From the IMG/VR virus record IMGVR_UViG_3300023210_000050, positions 1-49,996 of that record: a DNA stretch of 49,996 nt. One strand, 5' to 3'. Position 1 is the stretch's first letter; each line of letters begins with the position of its first letter. A program made the translations under genes and the position numbers. This stretch comes from a virus. The notes beneath the pieces were generated by a model that was not told the DNA's origin, did no database searches, and worked only from the letters and a program-made list of their open reading frames with translations. Shown piece by piece: positions 21,854-32,877 of the stretch.

Positions 21854-23725
21854 ATGGAATTAGTAAAAAAAGACGTTAAATATTTAAACAAAGATTTCGC
21901 GCAATTCCGGCAAAATTTGATAAATTTTACTCGTCAATATTTTCCAAATACATATAACGATTTTAATGAATCATCTCCCGGGATGATGTTTATTGAAATG
22001 GCATCATATGTAGGTGATGTTTTATCATATTATACTGATCAGTCGTTTAGGGAGTCATTATTATCGGATGCTAAAGAAAATGCAAATATATTACAATTAG
22101 CACAAACATTTGGATTCCAAACAAAAATAAATACGCCGGCTAGTGTTATTTTAGATGTATTCCAGTTAATACCAGCTAAAGGAACCGGTAATGCAACAGA
22201 ACCAGATTATGATTATGCATTATCTATTGCTGAAAACATGGTTGTACAGACAGAGCAAGGAATAAACTTTATTACTACTCAGCCGGTTGATTTTGATGTG
22301 GATAGCGGTGCTTCGCCTAGAACGGTATCTGTATACTCAGTTGATTTAACCGGAGCACCTGAATTTTATTTATTACAAAAACAAACTCCGGCAAAATCTG
22401 GAGAAATTAAAACCGCATCTTTTACATTTAATGCTCCGAAGCCATATGATAAAATTACATTACTCGAAGGCAATATAATTGACATAATTGATATTACTAG
22501 TAATTCAGGAAATGAATGGACTCAGGTAGATTACTTAGCACAAGATACTATATTTGATTCGATTCCTAATATTCCTTTTAATGATGGTGATATGGCTAAA
22601 GAAAAGAGTACGGTTCCGTATATTCTGAAACTAAAACGTACTCCTAGACGATATATTACGCGTGTGAGAAATGATGGTAAAATGGATATTCAATTCGGTG
22701 CTGGTGTAAGTTCTGATGCGGATGAAGAATTGATTCCAAATCCGAAAAACGTAGGAATGGGATTAGAATACCTCAAACGTACAACATCTGTTACTGTCGA
22801 TCCGACGAATTTCTTACGGACTAGTACATATGGATTAGCTCCTAATAATGAAACGTTAACGGTTCGTTATACTATAGGTGGTAATATTAAAGAAAATGTA
22901 GCATCGAATAAATTAAATTTATTAATTACAGTCCCTTATAATAGTCAAAATACAGCTGAAGTTAATCTAGATTTTGTCAAAGATTCATTAGCAGTTAATA
23001 ACCCGGAGTCTGCAACAGGTGGCCAAGCTAAACAAGACATTGATGCAATAAGACAACAAGCCATGGCAAATTTTGCATCTCAGGGTCGTATGGTAACACG
23101 TGAAGATTATATCGCGAGATGTTATATGATGCCATCGCGATTCGGTAGTATTGCAAAGGCATATGTAATCGGTGATATGCAACAAAATACAGAAGACAAA
23201 ACATATCCACGAGAGACTATTTCAAATCCATTAGCATTAAATTTATATACATTGGCATTTAATGAGGACCAGCAATTAATTCCATTGAATACAGCATTAA
23301 GAGAAAATTTACGTACATACCTTTCGCAATTCCGAATGCTAACAGATGCAATAAATATCAAAACTGCATATATTGTCAATGTTGGTATTGAATGTGATAT
23401 CATGCCTTCAGCTAATTCTAATAACCAAGAAGTGCAATTACGTGTAGTTGAGAAGATAAAAGAATTGTTGCATGTAAATCGCATGCAAATTAATGGACCG
23501 ATTATCATACCAAATATCATGTCGGAATTAGATGCGATATCCGGCGTACAGACCGTTGCGCGATTTGAAATGACTAATTTATATAATAGTAAACAAGGAT
23601 ATGCTGAAAATGTATATGATATCGAAGGGGCTACGAAAAATGGAATTGTATATCCAAGCCTAGACCCGATGATTTTTGAAGTTAGATATCCTAATAAAGA
23701 TATAAAAGTAAGAATAACAGGATAG
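21854..23725 (+). CDS. baseplate wedge protein, gp6-like
   Basis: The N-terminus, KKDVKYLNKDFAQFRQNLIN then YPN-type segment and PGMMFIEMASYVGDVLSYY (about residues 41-59), is the conserved opening of T4 gp6 / phage J-type wedge proteins. The C-terminal half carries the REDYIARCYMMPSRFGSI block ('T-R-x-D-Y-x-x-x-x' of gp6-like proteins). gp6 forms the ring that links the wedges and changes shape during sheath contraction. Length (623 aa) is near T4 gp6 (660). It follows the gp25-like gene by 12 nt; the next gene starts 5 nt after its stop. Confidence 0.88.
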   Translation: MELVKKDVKYLNKDFAQFRQNLINFTRQYFPNTYNDFNESSPGMMFIEMASYVGDVLSYYTDQSFRESLLSDAKENANILQLAQTFGFQTKINTPASVILDVFQLIPAKGTGNATEPDYDYALSIAENMVVQTEQGINFITTQPVDFDVDSGASPRTVSVYSVDLTGAPEFYLLQKQTPAKSGEIKTASFTFNAPKPYDKITLLEGNIIDIIDITSNSGNEWTQVDYLAQDTIFDSIPNIPFNDGDMAKEKSTVPYILKLKRTPRRYITRVRNDGKMDIQFGAGVSSDADEELIPNPKNVGMGLEYLKRTTSVTVDPTNFLRTSTYGLAPNNETLTVRYTIGGNIKENVASNKLNLLITVPYNSQNTAEVNLDFVKDSLAVNNPESATGGQAKQDIDAIRQQAMANFASQGRMVTREDYIARCYMMPSRFGSIAKAYVIGDMQQNTEDKTYPRETISNPLALNLYTLAFNEDQQLIPLNTALRENLRTYLSQFRMLTDAINIKTAYIVNVGIECDIMPSANSNNQEVQLRVVEKIKELLHVNRMQINGPIIIPNIMSELDAISGVQTVARFEMTNLYNSKQGYAENVYDIEGATKNGIVYPSLDPMIFEVRYPNKDIKVRITG

Positions 23726-23730
23726 TAATT

Positions 23731-24873
23731 ATGTATCAATTATATTATACAGACCGTAATAATACGTTATATGAACGTAATATAGAGGCAAATGCAGGCC
23801 ACGACCCTATTTTAGAATTAACTAAAATAGCGTCAGGTTCTCGTTTAAATGGCTTTATTCAAGCCGATACTTATAATTCTCGTATACTATTAGATATTGG
23901 TAATAATAATATATCTGATTTATCTCAATCTATCGTTGATAATAAAATACCTCCATTGGGAAATTCTGTTAATTCGGCATCTGTTTATTTGACGATGACA
24001 GCAGCCGATGCCTCAGACCTTACTTTGACGTATGATTTAAAAGCATATGTGATATCCGAATCATGGGATACCGGCCAAGGCCTTAAAACTGATATACCAA
24101 TATCTAAAATTGGGTCGTCATGGGAGTACCGAGATGCAGTTGACCCCGGGACCAAATGGAATACCGGCTCTGCAGCTAGTAGTGGTGATTCATCCGCTAC
24201 TAATCCAGGTGGCGGTACATGGATAACTGGTTCCGGGTTTGAAGCTAGCCAATCCTTTTCGAATCAATTACCTCATATCAGAATGAACATCACTGATATT
24301 ATATCTAAATGGATCGATGGGACAGTTACTAATAATGGATTGATATTAAAACGTACTACCGAAGATGAAAACTCCGGTAATATTTTAGGTAGTATAAAAT
24401 TTTATAGCAGGAATACCAATACTATTTTTATTCCGAGGTTAGAAGTATCATGGGATGATAGTATACAAACCGGTACGGGTTCATATTCTGAGATTGATAG
24501 CGATACGTATGTTCCATACTTTAAAAATATCCGCAGAAATTATTATGAAGCGGATAACTCCGTGTTTCGTATAGGTGTCCGCCCGGAATATCCAACAAAG
24601 GCATATCAAACCGGTTCATGGTATTTACCAAAAGATAGATTACCAACATCAAGTTACTATAGCATCAAAGATGCTGTAACTGAAGAGACTATCATTCCTT
24701 TTGATACGTCGGCTACACAAATCTCTTGTGATATGAAAGGATCATTTTTTAAATTAAGATTAAATACATTCATGCCAGAACGATATTATAAAATACTTTT
24801 AAAGGTAGAGCGTGAAGGTGGTGATGATATACAGATACATGATAATGGATATTATTTTAAGGTTGAAAGATAA
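23731..24873 (+). CDS. baseplate or tail structural protein with DNRLRE-like fold, 380 aa
   Basis: All-beta sequence with alternating strands; the segment SASVYLTMTAADASDLTLTYDLKAYVISESWDTG then WDTGQG... and the later NGLILKRTTEDENSGNI resemble DNRLRE-type beta-sandwich domains (surface 'x-W-x-E-x-x-x-T' plus 'G-x-x-L') in bacterial and phage surface proteins. This is a weak, memory-based match. In T4 the next genes would be gp7 and gp8; sequence identity to them is not visible. Overlaps the next ATG by one base. Confidence 0.7.
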   Translation: MYQLYYTDRNNTLYERNIEANAGHDPILELTKIASGSRLNGFIQADTYNSRILLDIGNNNISDLSQSIVDNKIPPLGNSVNSASVYLTMTAADASDLTLTYDLKAYVISESWDTGQGLKTDIPISKIGSSWEYRDAVDPGTKWNTGSAASSGDSSATNPGGGTWITGSGFEASQSFSNQLPHIRMNITDIISKWIDGTVTNNGLILKRTTEDENSGNILGSIKFYSRNTNTIFIPRLEVSWDDSIQTGTGSYSEIDSDTYVPYFKNIRRNYYEADNSVFRIGVRPEYPTKAYQTGSWYLPKDRLPTSSYYSIKDAVTEETIIPFDTSATQISCDMKGSFFKLRLNTFMPERYYKILLKVEREGGDDIQIHDNGYYFKVER

Positions 24874-27668
24874 TGGCAAATAGATTTTTAGATAGACAAG
24901 ACCCAACTCAATTCGAAGAAATTAACGAGGCTGAGATACTAGTTAAAATATTACGTGAAGAATTTCCTAATGATAAAATGTTAGAAGAAGGAAAATTATC
25001 ACTAAAACAAACCGAAGTACCCACACCGGTGGCATTAGCATCTCGTAACAAGTACAGTAAAGTATTAGAATTAGATGCAGATGAATCTGCATCATATGCA
25101 GAATATCCAATAAATAAACTAGTGCCGAGTGTTAATGATGAAGAATTAGATGAAATTTTATTAGATGAATTCGAATTTTATTTATCTGAAGATGAAGGTA
25201 CTTTTGCGCCGCCGGCGCCAGATGGATTATTTTTAAAGGTTATTGAATTAGATGCTACTCCATTTGACTTCCATGATTTATATCTTAAACAAGGTCCGGA
25301 AACGATGTACAGCCGTGTTGCAAGAGGCGAAGATCCGGATAGACTTATCAATGATATGTTTTGCATTTGGTATATTGAACGTGGTGTTGCAAGGCCTATT
25401 CCAAATTATAAAACATTAGAAGTTATGTTAGTTGAACGTGGCTCTACATATGCTGATATAGCGGAAGCTCAGCCAGAGGATTTTACTACATATGATTTAA
25501 GATTAGACGGTCGTTATCTAGATAACGAAGATGTAAACGAACTCGGAGAAGTTAATCCACCAGCAACGTTATTAGATGAATTGACATTTAAATCTGTAAC
25601 AGACCGGTCATATCAATGGTCGCCGTATATAAGATTCAAATCGGGGTATACATTAGGATCAACAACAACCGGTAATAAATTCTGGAGAGATCCAGGTGAT
25701 TATTTGCAACTACTTCCGGCCCGGATATTAACGACCCCTAGTCAACAAGATATTGAAGATGTTCGTTCTAATGCCAAAGGCTTAGAATGGCCACGGTTAT
25801 CAGCTACTCAAGATGTATGTCCTAGATTATATCGATATTTTTTAAGTGATACCGAATATTTAGATATGAAGTTAATTAAAGCAGACCCGGAAGATTTTTA
25901 TCAAGATGCATGTTTATTGGCGCCTACTGATTTAGAAGTGTTCCGGGGTCAATACGAAGGTAAATTACTCATATTAAAATGGCCTACACGAGGATATGTT
26001 AGATCTATAATAGAAAATGGGACTAGTAATACATTATTTGATGATTTAATATTCGATCTTCGATTTATGATACATGGGCATTTAAAAGGCGTATTATCAT
26101 TAAGAACGTTAAAGGACATAGCACGATTTAACAGTATTGATATTTCGAATTACGAAGGTGGATTAGAAGATTATCCTGTAAACGAGTTAACCGGTCAGCT
26201 TTTAGATGCAAGATCGGTAGATGATTTAGATGATGAGCAATTCGAGGCGCTGTCAGCACAAAACGGAATAATACAGATATTGGCTCAAGCCGGTGCTATT
26301 GTAGTATTAGGCGAATCACGTATAGATACAGGAGTTCGTCGTATATGGGATGATTTTAGCCAAGTAGTCCAAGTTAATCGATTAGACCCATTAGAATATG
26401 AACGGTATCGTCGATATGAAAGTAATAATCTAGATATGTTCGGTGTGGAAGAATTAGAGCCATTTGAGCCTAGAGGTTCATTAATTTATTATCCAATGGA
26501 GCGATATGAGATATTACAGGAACAAGCTATCCAACAAGAATTTTTCGATGCTGCGTTAATACAAATCAAAGAATTGTTTCCTCCGATTGCTGCTAAATCC
26601 CAAGAATTTACAAATAAATTATCCGGGATTCAAGGTGGGTTTGCCGGGCAAGTAAGGCAGAAGTTTAATTTCGGCTCTGATTTATATAAAATTTTATCTC
26701 CACCGGGAGGTCTTTGGGTTTTTAATAAAAAGAAAAATAATGGTAAAGTGAAATCTAAAGGTTCTGAAGCTCATTTTTTCAGGTTATTTGAAAAGGAAGG
26801 TACTATATCAAGACAATTCTCAAAATCCGAAGAAAATGATATATGGTATAACAGCGGTAACCCGTGGATGATTAATACATTAAATCCCGGATCGAGCCCC
26901 AACGCCAAGGACCAGAATGGAAAGGCCACAGCATTAATGGGATATGATAAAACTTCGGATATCATAAGGTTAATAAGTGATCCTATGAGACATGCCGGGA
27001 CAGAAGCTCAGCGAGGATCGGGACCACGGCATCAAATTGGCGATACATCTGATTCACCAGGTGATGGTGCGCCACAACGATATGGAAGGCCAGAGAGGGC
27101 TGGGCGGCAACGGCAACAAATGAAAGATGGGAATTATTTTAAACTCTGTATTGCACAGTATATCCTGGAAGTCATTATAGACCCGGATGGTGTTGGCCTT
27201 TCCGGGATTGATAAAGTTGTATCTACCGAACCGCCTAATGATGTTATCACCGGCGATAATACCGTATCATTAATCGAACAGGCTATAGTAGCTGATTCGT
27301 TCTTGGCGGAACTGACAGCAGAAGTAGAAACATTATCAGAATATATATCAACGATTGATGGTCGATTAATTAGAGCCACTACAGTAGAAGAATTAGAAGA
27401 TATTTTAAATGTATTAACCGAAGCTCGTGATTATTATGAATCAATAGATACTGATCTATTTGTATATCTAAACGCATTAGAAGACTATATTCATACATCT
27501 TATATAGACCTTGGCAAAAAGATTGTAAACGCTGTTAATAAGGTCCGGAAAAGAGTTCATGAGAAAAAGTCTAAATATTGGATAGCCTGGCCATCACAGG
27601 CCCAGACCATAGCATCACAATTTGATAGTAGTGATGTGTATACGAAACACCAACCAGATTTAGAGTAA
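24873..27668 (+). CDS. large baseplate wedge protein (gp7 position), 931 aa
   Basis: Acidic, mixed alpha/beta, with many YDLR and DPED-type loops. A low-complexity Gly/Arg/Gln-rich linker (about residues 705-750, GSGPRHQIGDTS and RPERAGRQRQQ) separates a 700-residue body from a helical C-terminal domain (TVEELEDILNVLTEA). By gene order behind gp25 and gp6 and by size it takes the place of T4 gp7, but I see no diagnostic motif. Its start overlaps the previous stop, and it is the last gene before the motif at 27685. Confidence 0.75.
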   Translation: MANRFLDRQDPTQFEEINEAEILVKILREEFPNDKMLEEGKLSLKQTEVPTPVALASRNKYSKVLELDADESASYAEYPINKLVPSVNDEELDEILLDEFEFYLSEDEGTFAPPAPDGLFLKVIELDATPFDFHDLYLKQGPETMYSRVARGEDPDRLINDMFCIWYIERGVARPIPNYKTLEVMLVERGSTYADIAEAQPEDFTTYDLRLDGRYLDNEDVNELGEVNPPATLLDELTFKSVTDRSYQWSPYIRFKSGYTLGSTTTGNKFWRDPGDYLQLLPARILTTPSQQDIEDVRSNAKGLEWPRLSATQDVCPRLYRYFLSDTEYLDMKLIKADPEDFYQDACLLAPTDLEVFRGQYEGKLLILKWPTRGYVRSIIENGTSNTLFDDLIFDLRFMIHGHLKGVLSLRTLKDIARFNSIDISNYEGGLEDYPVNELTGQLLDARSVDDLDDEQFEALSAQNGIIQILAQAGAIVVLGESRIDTGVRRIWDDFSQVVQVNRLDPLEYERYRRYESNNLDMFGVEELEPFEPRGSLIYYPMERYEILQEQAIQQEFFDAALIQIKELFPPIAAKSQEFTNKLSGIQGGFAGQVRQKFNFGSDLYKILSPPGGLWVFNKKKNNGKVKSKGSEAHFFRLFEKEGTISRQFSKSEENDIWYNSGNPWMINTLNPGSSPNAKDQNGKATALMGYDKTSDIIRLISDPMRHAGTEAQRGSGPRHQIGDTSDSPGDGAPQRYGRPERAGRQRQQMKDGNYFKLCIAQYILEVIIDPDGVGLSGIDKVVSTEPPNDVITGDNTVSLIEQAIVADSFLAELTAEVETLSEYISTIDGRLIRATTVEELEDILNVLTEARDYYESIDTDLFVYLNALEDYIHTSYIDLGKKIVNAVNKVRKRVHEKKSKYWIAWPSQAQTIASQFDSSDVYTKHQPDLE

Positions 27669-27684
27669 CAATAAAAGAGTAGTA

Positions 27685-27692
27685 TATTTATT
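27685..27692 (+). promoter_or_regulatory. late-promoter-type motif TATTTATT, 5 nt from the ATG
   Basis: AGTATATTTATTAATAGATGGG: in T4 late promoters transcription starts about 6 nt after the motif, which here is the A of ATG 27698. No ribosome binding site is visible. Possible leaderless message. Confidence 0.5.
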
Positions 27693-27697
27693 AATAG

Positions 27698-30600
27698 ATG
27701 GGATCATTAGACCGATATAGCAATATAAACGAAATTCGTACGACGCCGGGATTATCGCGTGGTATGGAATGGAGTACAAAAGATATACCAGAATTACTAT
27801 TAACAGAATTGGCAATACGACCAGATGAAACGCCTGTTGTTGAAATGCATATTTATACGCCGGCCACGGAAGTGTATTTAGGTGGAGGTCCGATAACTGC
27901 ATTTGTCGTGAAGGATGGCAAGTTATATATTGATTATGTAGAAGCATTTACTGATTTTAATATAAAGCGTGGATATTTCAAGGTCAATATAAATGTATAC
28001 TATGACATAGTAGGTACATATGAGTATCCATTATTAAAAGTAACTGATATAGCACCGAATAATTCGGAAATGCTATTAACACAATTCGCATCACGGTATA
28101 TCGAGGATGACCAAGAGACTATAGTTAAGCAGTTTCTAGATAGATACCTCAGTGCTTATGATAATGATTTTGCATTAAATCTAGGCAATAATGAATTTGC
28201 AAAAATAGTCGGATTAAAAGAATATCAAAATGAAGATACATTGGCCCTCAAATTATATAAGCCGTTTCAAGCCAATGATATAGAATTATTACAGCGTGTA
28301 CATCTAGTCGAAGTAATAGCTGACTCGTATATTGACAATGTCAGTTTAGATCAATTAGCACCGACGAATGTACCTAATTCGATTAAGCCGCCGAATTTCG
28401 AAATAGACACCGGGTATACTACTATTACGGAAACTGATTTTAAGAGCTGGAATCAATTGTTAGGCTCGAATGCTACTACGTCTCAAAAAATTATAGAGTC
28501 AATGTTTTCTGGTTCGTTATCTGGGGTGGATTTAGGAATAGATTATTCCGGATTTGATAAGTTTGTTTATTATGGTTCAGCATATGACAGGGTATATAAT
28601 TTCAAGCAAAAATTAGAACAAGTCGAATATTATGACCAGCGGTTAGGTACATTAAATAATACTAGCGGGTCCATTAGCGGTTCATTATCTGTTAATATTA
28701 ACTCTACACTGAAACGTAAAGATGCATTGATAGGTACTTTTGATAAGTTTGAAACGTGGTTGTATAACGAACCAACGGCTAGTATATTCACCCATGGGTT
28801 ATCTGGTAGTATCATTGCAGGAGTGGATACATATGCCATTACGCCATGGCCAAAGTACTTAACCAGTACTGGATATAAATTATATCATACAACAGCATCG
28901 ATTTCAGAAAATTGGTATGCATCATCAGCAGCCAATGGAGTATCATATGATACCGAGAATCCACATCAATTAGCAAAAACAATACCTCAGTATATACGAG
29001 AAGATGTTAATAATAGTGAATATGATAAATTTGTTAATATGATAGCACAGCATTTTGATATATTATATACATATGCAAATGCGTTAACCCAGGTACATGT
29101 TAAAGAAGAACATCCAAAGCGTGGAATAGACAAAGACATATTACCTGCAATTGCCAAATCTCAAGGCTGGCAGTTAGTTAATGGTAATCAAGCTAGTCAG
29201 CTATCACAATACAAATTAGGTACGGATGAATCCGGTTCTTATGCTCAAACTGGGAGTATCTTTTCAATATCGGATGAGCAAATTACCGGAGAGGTATGGA
29301 GACGTATTGTTAATAATTTACCGTATATATTAAAGACTCGTGGAACTGTACAGAGTATCGATGCACTGTTAAATATATATGGCGTACCGAAATCATTATT
29401 ATCAATACGTGAATATGGAGGTCCAAAGGTATCAGCAACCGATTGGCCTGTATTGACAGAGGATAGATATTCATATGCAATAGATTTTAATACCGGTTCA
29501 TTTATTAGTTATTCTGCATTGCATGTCAGTGCTAGTATAAACTACTGGGGTAGGGGCGTAACAACTCCGAATGTAATACCGGCACAAACTAGAGAATTTA
29601 GATTCAAGCCATATACTTCTAGTAGCATGTTATTATACTCTCAAGTTAACAACTCCGGTGACCCGTTAATACAATTAGCAGTTGAACATACGGGGTCATA
29701 CTCTGGGAGTTCTGAATTTGGGAGATTAAATGTATCATTTGGTAGTGGCTCCGGAGTATCACCTATAACAGCATCATCTAATTGGATTCCTGTTTTTAAT
29801 GGCAGTTTTTGGAATGTTGCATTTTCTTATATTACCACTGGTACTGATAATACCTTTAATACAGGGTCTAATGCAGATACCATATATAGATTCCGGATTC
29901 AAGAAGCATCTGATTTTATAAAAGGTAAAATCTCACATACTAGTAGTTTTGATATAACACCTACTAATACCGATCATTATTTGATGTGGTCAGAACCATC
30001 TGTAATTGATAAGAACGTTGTTTATATAGGCGGGAATACAGGATCGGGTGATTTGTTAAATGTTAATTCGTATTTAAGTAATCTAATGGATGGCATGCCT
30101 GGGACCTATTCTGGTTCGATGCAAGAGTTCCGTGAATATCTAGAAGATATATCACAAATTGCATTTGATGATCATACACTTAATCCATCTTCTTATGTAA
30201 GCGGATTATCACCTTCTAGTTCATATGATACACTAGTCCGGCAATATACATTAGGTTCCGAAACTATTGGGATTGATTTAAGTACTGATGGCACGATTAT
30301 TTCATCTAGCCATCCAAATCAGAAAATAAAAGATTTTACGACTGCAAATGCATTTTCTACCAATGCAACTGCTATCGGCTTCGAAGTAGCGGAAGATCTA
30401 GAACGTGGGAATTTTCTTCCGGTTGAGGAAACATATTATATAAGAGGTGCTTCGGTAGGAGCAAATAATCCTAGGTCTGAGAAAATTAGGTTAGAGAGTA
30501 ATTATCTAACAAAAAGGTTATCTCCTATTAATTCATCCGAGGTATCATCATTTGACAATGCTCCATTAGATTCACATAAATTAGGATTGTTTTATAGCTT

Positions 30601-32137
30601 CGCAGATCAAGTTAATAAGGATATATTCAATCATACCGGCCGGGTAGAATTAGATGATTTTATAGGTGATCCGGATGATGAATATACCGTTGCATATGAA
30701 GATCTAAAAAGGTTCTCCGGCCAGTACTGGAAAAAGTTTACGAACGCATCAGATGTTAATTCATATAATAGAATTTTTAGCCAATTCGATTTTACATTAT
30801 TCAACCAAATAAAACAAACGTTACCTGAACGGATTGATGAGGCGACCGGATTATTAATAGAACCGAATATCCTGGAACGATCTAAAGTCCAGATTACAAA
30901 ACAACCTCGTGTTAATACCCCGACATATGATGCATCTATAGCGGATTTTGAAACTACATGGAGCGCTGATATAACTGATTATGAAGGTGTTATCGGAGGC
31001 GATGAATCCGCAACAGTGGTTCCATCTGCTATTGATATAGTCCAATATACGGGATTTGTTGGTACACCGACCATCACCGGCAGTATGAATTATTGTACTA
31101 TAGCGATACCACCAGTTGATGAGTTAGTAGAATTTACAGCATCTATTATAGATTCTAATTATGAATACGCCAGCGTTCTAGAAAGAATTGTTACAGATTA
31201 TAACAATCAAAGCGTTTTATTTAAACCGGAGATTACAGCTAGCAACGATAATTGGAGGAACGTATCTGCTACTAATAATTCAGCTGATTGGTGGAACGAA
31301 AATATTAGCAATCAGGATTCTAATATAAACGGACGGAAGATTCAGTCGACTATATCAGCAAATGATTATACCAAACAAATACGATTGCAGTTAGATACAG
31401 TATCACAATATGATACAAAAATTTCAATTGATTTAAAAATAACTTCATTGATGAAATTCGGTACCATGCCATTATCTGGGTCATATGTCGCGACATTGGC
31501 TACTACATCTGAGTTGAATGGTGTTGTTGATGTCAATCATCGGTATGATAATGTATTAGCTAGCACCGAAGGGGCGTTAACAGTGAATTCTACAACACTC
31601 AGTGACACTATATCATTCGAAAAAATACTAGTTCCGGCGAATACATTAATTACATGTATAATACAATTTAAGAATATTTCCTTGGTTACCGATTCATTTT
31701 TCGTTTACAAGTTAGTACCAATCATTACCATACATGAAGTTTGTCATTCATTTAAACAACTTTATGTGGATGAGTACCGGAAGAGTGGAATTTATTCCGA
31801 GACGATTTATCATTACTCCGGAAGTAGTACTTTTGAAAATAAACGAGAACGTATTAATAATGGATTGTTAAGTCAGTCATTAGGAATGTATTATAGTAGT
31901 AGTATACAGACAGCTCCTTATCATGATGATTTTTTCGAAAAAACCGAGCGGTTATATTTTAATGGGACACAATTAACAGCACCTGGTATTAATATGCCTT
32001 CGGCGGATGCGGCGTTAGATGGTAAACCGATTGTGCAGATTTATGAAGTTAATGCAAATCAAATCTTTTATAATACTACACCTCAACAAGCCGGATTGGG
32101 TAATACTTTAGATCCAGGTAACTTAACAGTTAGATAA
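27698..32137 (+). CDS. giant tail/baseplate structural protein, 1479 aa
   Basis: The largest gene of the window. Residues 1-550 are helical/mixed and include the block NNLPYILKTRGTVQSIDALLN then IYGVPKSLLSIREYGGP (about 545-583), a signature I recall from large structural proteins of marine T4-like phages. A region at about 610-760 looks like a LamG/concanavalin-type jelly roll (YAIDFNTGSFISYSA, EFRFKPYTSSSMLLYS, FWNVAFSYI). The C-terminal 400 residues are beta-rich, ending with VQIYEVNANQIFYN. It probably forms part of the wedge periphery or fibre base. The name gp7/gp10-like cannot be justified. Confidence 0.75.
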   Translation: MGSLDRYSNINEIRTTPGLSRGMEWSTKDIPELLLTELAIRPDETPVVEMHIYTPATEVYLGGGPITAFVVKDGKLYIDYVEAFTDFNIKRGYFKVNINVYYDIVGTYEYPLLKVTDIAPNNSEMLLTQFASRYIEDDQETIVKQFLDRYLSAYDNDFALNLGNNEFAKIVGLKEYQNEDTLALKLYKPFQANDIELLQRVHLVEVIADSYIDNVSLDQLAPTNVPNSIKPPNFEIDTGYTTITETDFKSWNQLLGSNATTSQKIIESMFSGSLSGVDLGIDYSGFDKFVYYGSAYDRVYNFKQKLEQVEYYDQRLGTLNNTSGSISGSLSVNINSTLKRKDALIGTFDKFETWLYNEPTASIFTHGLSGSIIAGVDTYAITPWPKYLTSTGYKLYHTTASISENWYASSAANGVSYDTENPHQLAKTIPQYIREDVNNSEYDKFVNMIAQHFDILYTYANALTQVHVKEEHPKRGIDKDILPAIAKSQGWQLVNGNQASQLSQYKLGTDESGSYAQTGSIFSISDEQITGEVWRRIVNNLPYILKTRGTVQSIDALLNIYGVPKSLLSIREYGGPKVSATDWPVLTEDRYSYAIDFNTGSFISYSALHVSASINYWGRGVTTPNVIPAQTREFRFKPYTSSSMLLYSQVNNSGDPLIQLAVEHTGSYSGSSEFGRLNVSFGSGSGVSPITASSNWIPVFNGSFWNVAFSYITTGTDNTFNTGSNADTIYRFRIQEASDFIKGKISHTSSFDITPTNTDHYLMWSEPSVIDKNVVYIGGNTGSGDLLNVNSYLSNLMDGMPGTYSGSMQEFREYLEDISQIAFDDHTLNPSSYVSGLSPSSSYDTLVRQYTLGSETIGIDLSTDGTIISSSHPNQKIKDFTTANAFSTNATAIGFEVAEDLERGNFLPVEETYYIRGASVGANNPRSEKIRLESNYLTKRLSPINSSEVSSFDNAPLDSHKLGLFYSFADQVNKDIFNHTGRVELDDFIGDPDDEYTVAYEDLKRFSGQYWKKFTNASDVNSYNRIFSQFDFTLFNQIKQTLPERIDEATGLLIEPNILERSKVQITKQPRVNTPTYDASIADFETTWSADITDYEGVIGGDESATVVPSAIDIVQYTGFVGTPTITGSMNYCTIAIPPVDELVEFTASIIDSNYEYASVLERIVTDYNNQSVLFKPEITASNDNWRNVSATNNSADWWNENISNQDSNINGRKIQSTISANDYTKQIRLQLDTVSQYDTKISIDLKITSLMKFGTMPLSGSYVATLATTSELNGVVDVNHRYDNVLASTEGALTVNSTTLSDTISFEKILVPANTLITCIIQFKNISLVTDSFFVYKLVPIITIHEVCHSFKQLYVDEYRKSGIYSETIYHYSGSSTFENKRERINNGLLSQSLGMYYSSSIQTAPYHDDFFEKTERLYFNGTQLTAPGINMPSADAALDGKPIVQIYEVNANQIFYNTTPQQAGLGNTLDPGNLTVR

Positions 32138-32151
32138 TTTAAAGTCGAGTA

Positions 32152-32159
32152 TATTTATT
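32152..32159 (+). promoter_or_regulatory. late-promoter-type motif TATTTATT
   Basis: GTATATTTATTAATAAAGCGGAG: ends 17 nt before ATG 32177, with a GCGGAG ribosome binding site between. Confidence 0.55.
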
Positions 32160-32176
32160 AATAAAGCGGAGTAAAA

Positions 32177-32848
32177 ATGGGATATTTAGATAACAGTACG
32201 ATTACGGTAGATGCAATTCTTACTAAAAAAGGTAGAGAATTATTGGCACGTGGTCAAAATGAATTTCAAATCAGTCAATTTGCATTGGCAGATGATGAAG
32301 TAGATTATGATTTATATAATCCGGAACATCCATTAGGAACAGCGTTTTACGGAGCTGCTATAGAAAATATGCCGGTTACCGAAGCGTTGACTGATGAATC
32401 TCAGATGATGAAATATAAATTAGTAACATTGCCTAAAGGAACAGCTAGGATACCAGTAATACAACTTGGTCAAACTACTGTGACTTTATCAACAGGGATG
32501 ACGTTGCCAATTAAGCCGGCAACTGTTAATTTTAATTCTGGTAATCAATCATTTGGTTATACTGCAATATTATCAGATTCTGATGCCGCGAAGATTGTAG
32601 CAACTAGATCAGCACCGAATCAAAGTGGAGCATCTGTTCCTCAATTTATTGGTGATAATGAAGCAGCTCAATCAGTTACTGTACAGGGTATGGAATTTGA
32701 AATAACAGCTAAGACACAATTAAATACGGCTCGTACATGTACGGTCTTAATCATTGGTAATGAAACAGGTGGGCGTGCATTGTTAGAAGTAACAATTAAA
32801 GCAGATACGATATCTGGTATTGCAAATGTGAAAGAGTCGACGTTTTAG
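32177..32848 (+). CDS. conserved tail structural protein, 223 aa
   Basis: The N-terminal block (DNSTITVDAILTKKGRELLA, then FQISQFALADDEVDYDLY) is a pattern I have seen in unannotated structural proteins of T4-like phages ('x-x-A-x-L-T-x-K-G-R-E-L-L-A-x-G ... F-A-L-x-D-D-E-x-D-Y'). The rest is beta-rich. It may be a fibre or wedge connector. 29 nt separate it from the next gene, which has an AAGGAATAG site. Confidence 0.8.
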   Translation: MGYLDNSTITVDAILTKKGRELLARGQNEFQISQFALADDEVDYDLYNPEHPLGTAFYGAAIENMPVTEALTDESQMMKYKLVTLPKGTARIPVIQLGQTTVTLSTGMTLPIKPATVNFNSGNQSFGYTAILSDSDAAKIVATRSAPNQSGASVPQFIGDNEAAQSVTVQGMEFEITAKTQLNTARTCTVLIIGNETGGRALLEVTIKADTISGIANVKESTF

Positions 32849-32877
32849 ATAAAATAAAGATATAAAAAAGGAATAGA

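Noticed and set aside
23122-23739. 205-codon open frame on the - strand
   Set aside because: Antisense to the gp6-like wedge gene; no other - strand gene is supported anywhere in the window.
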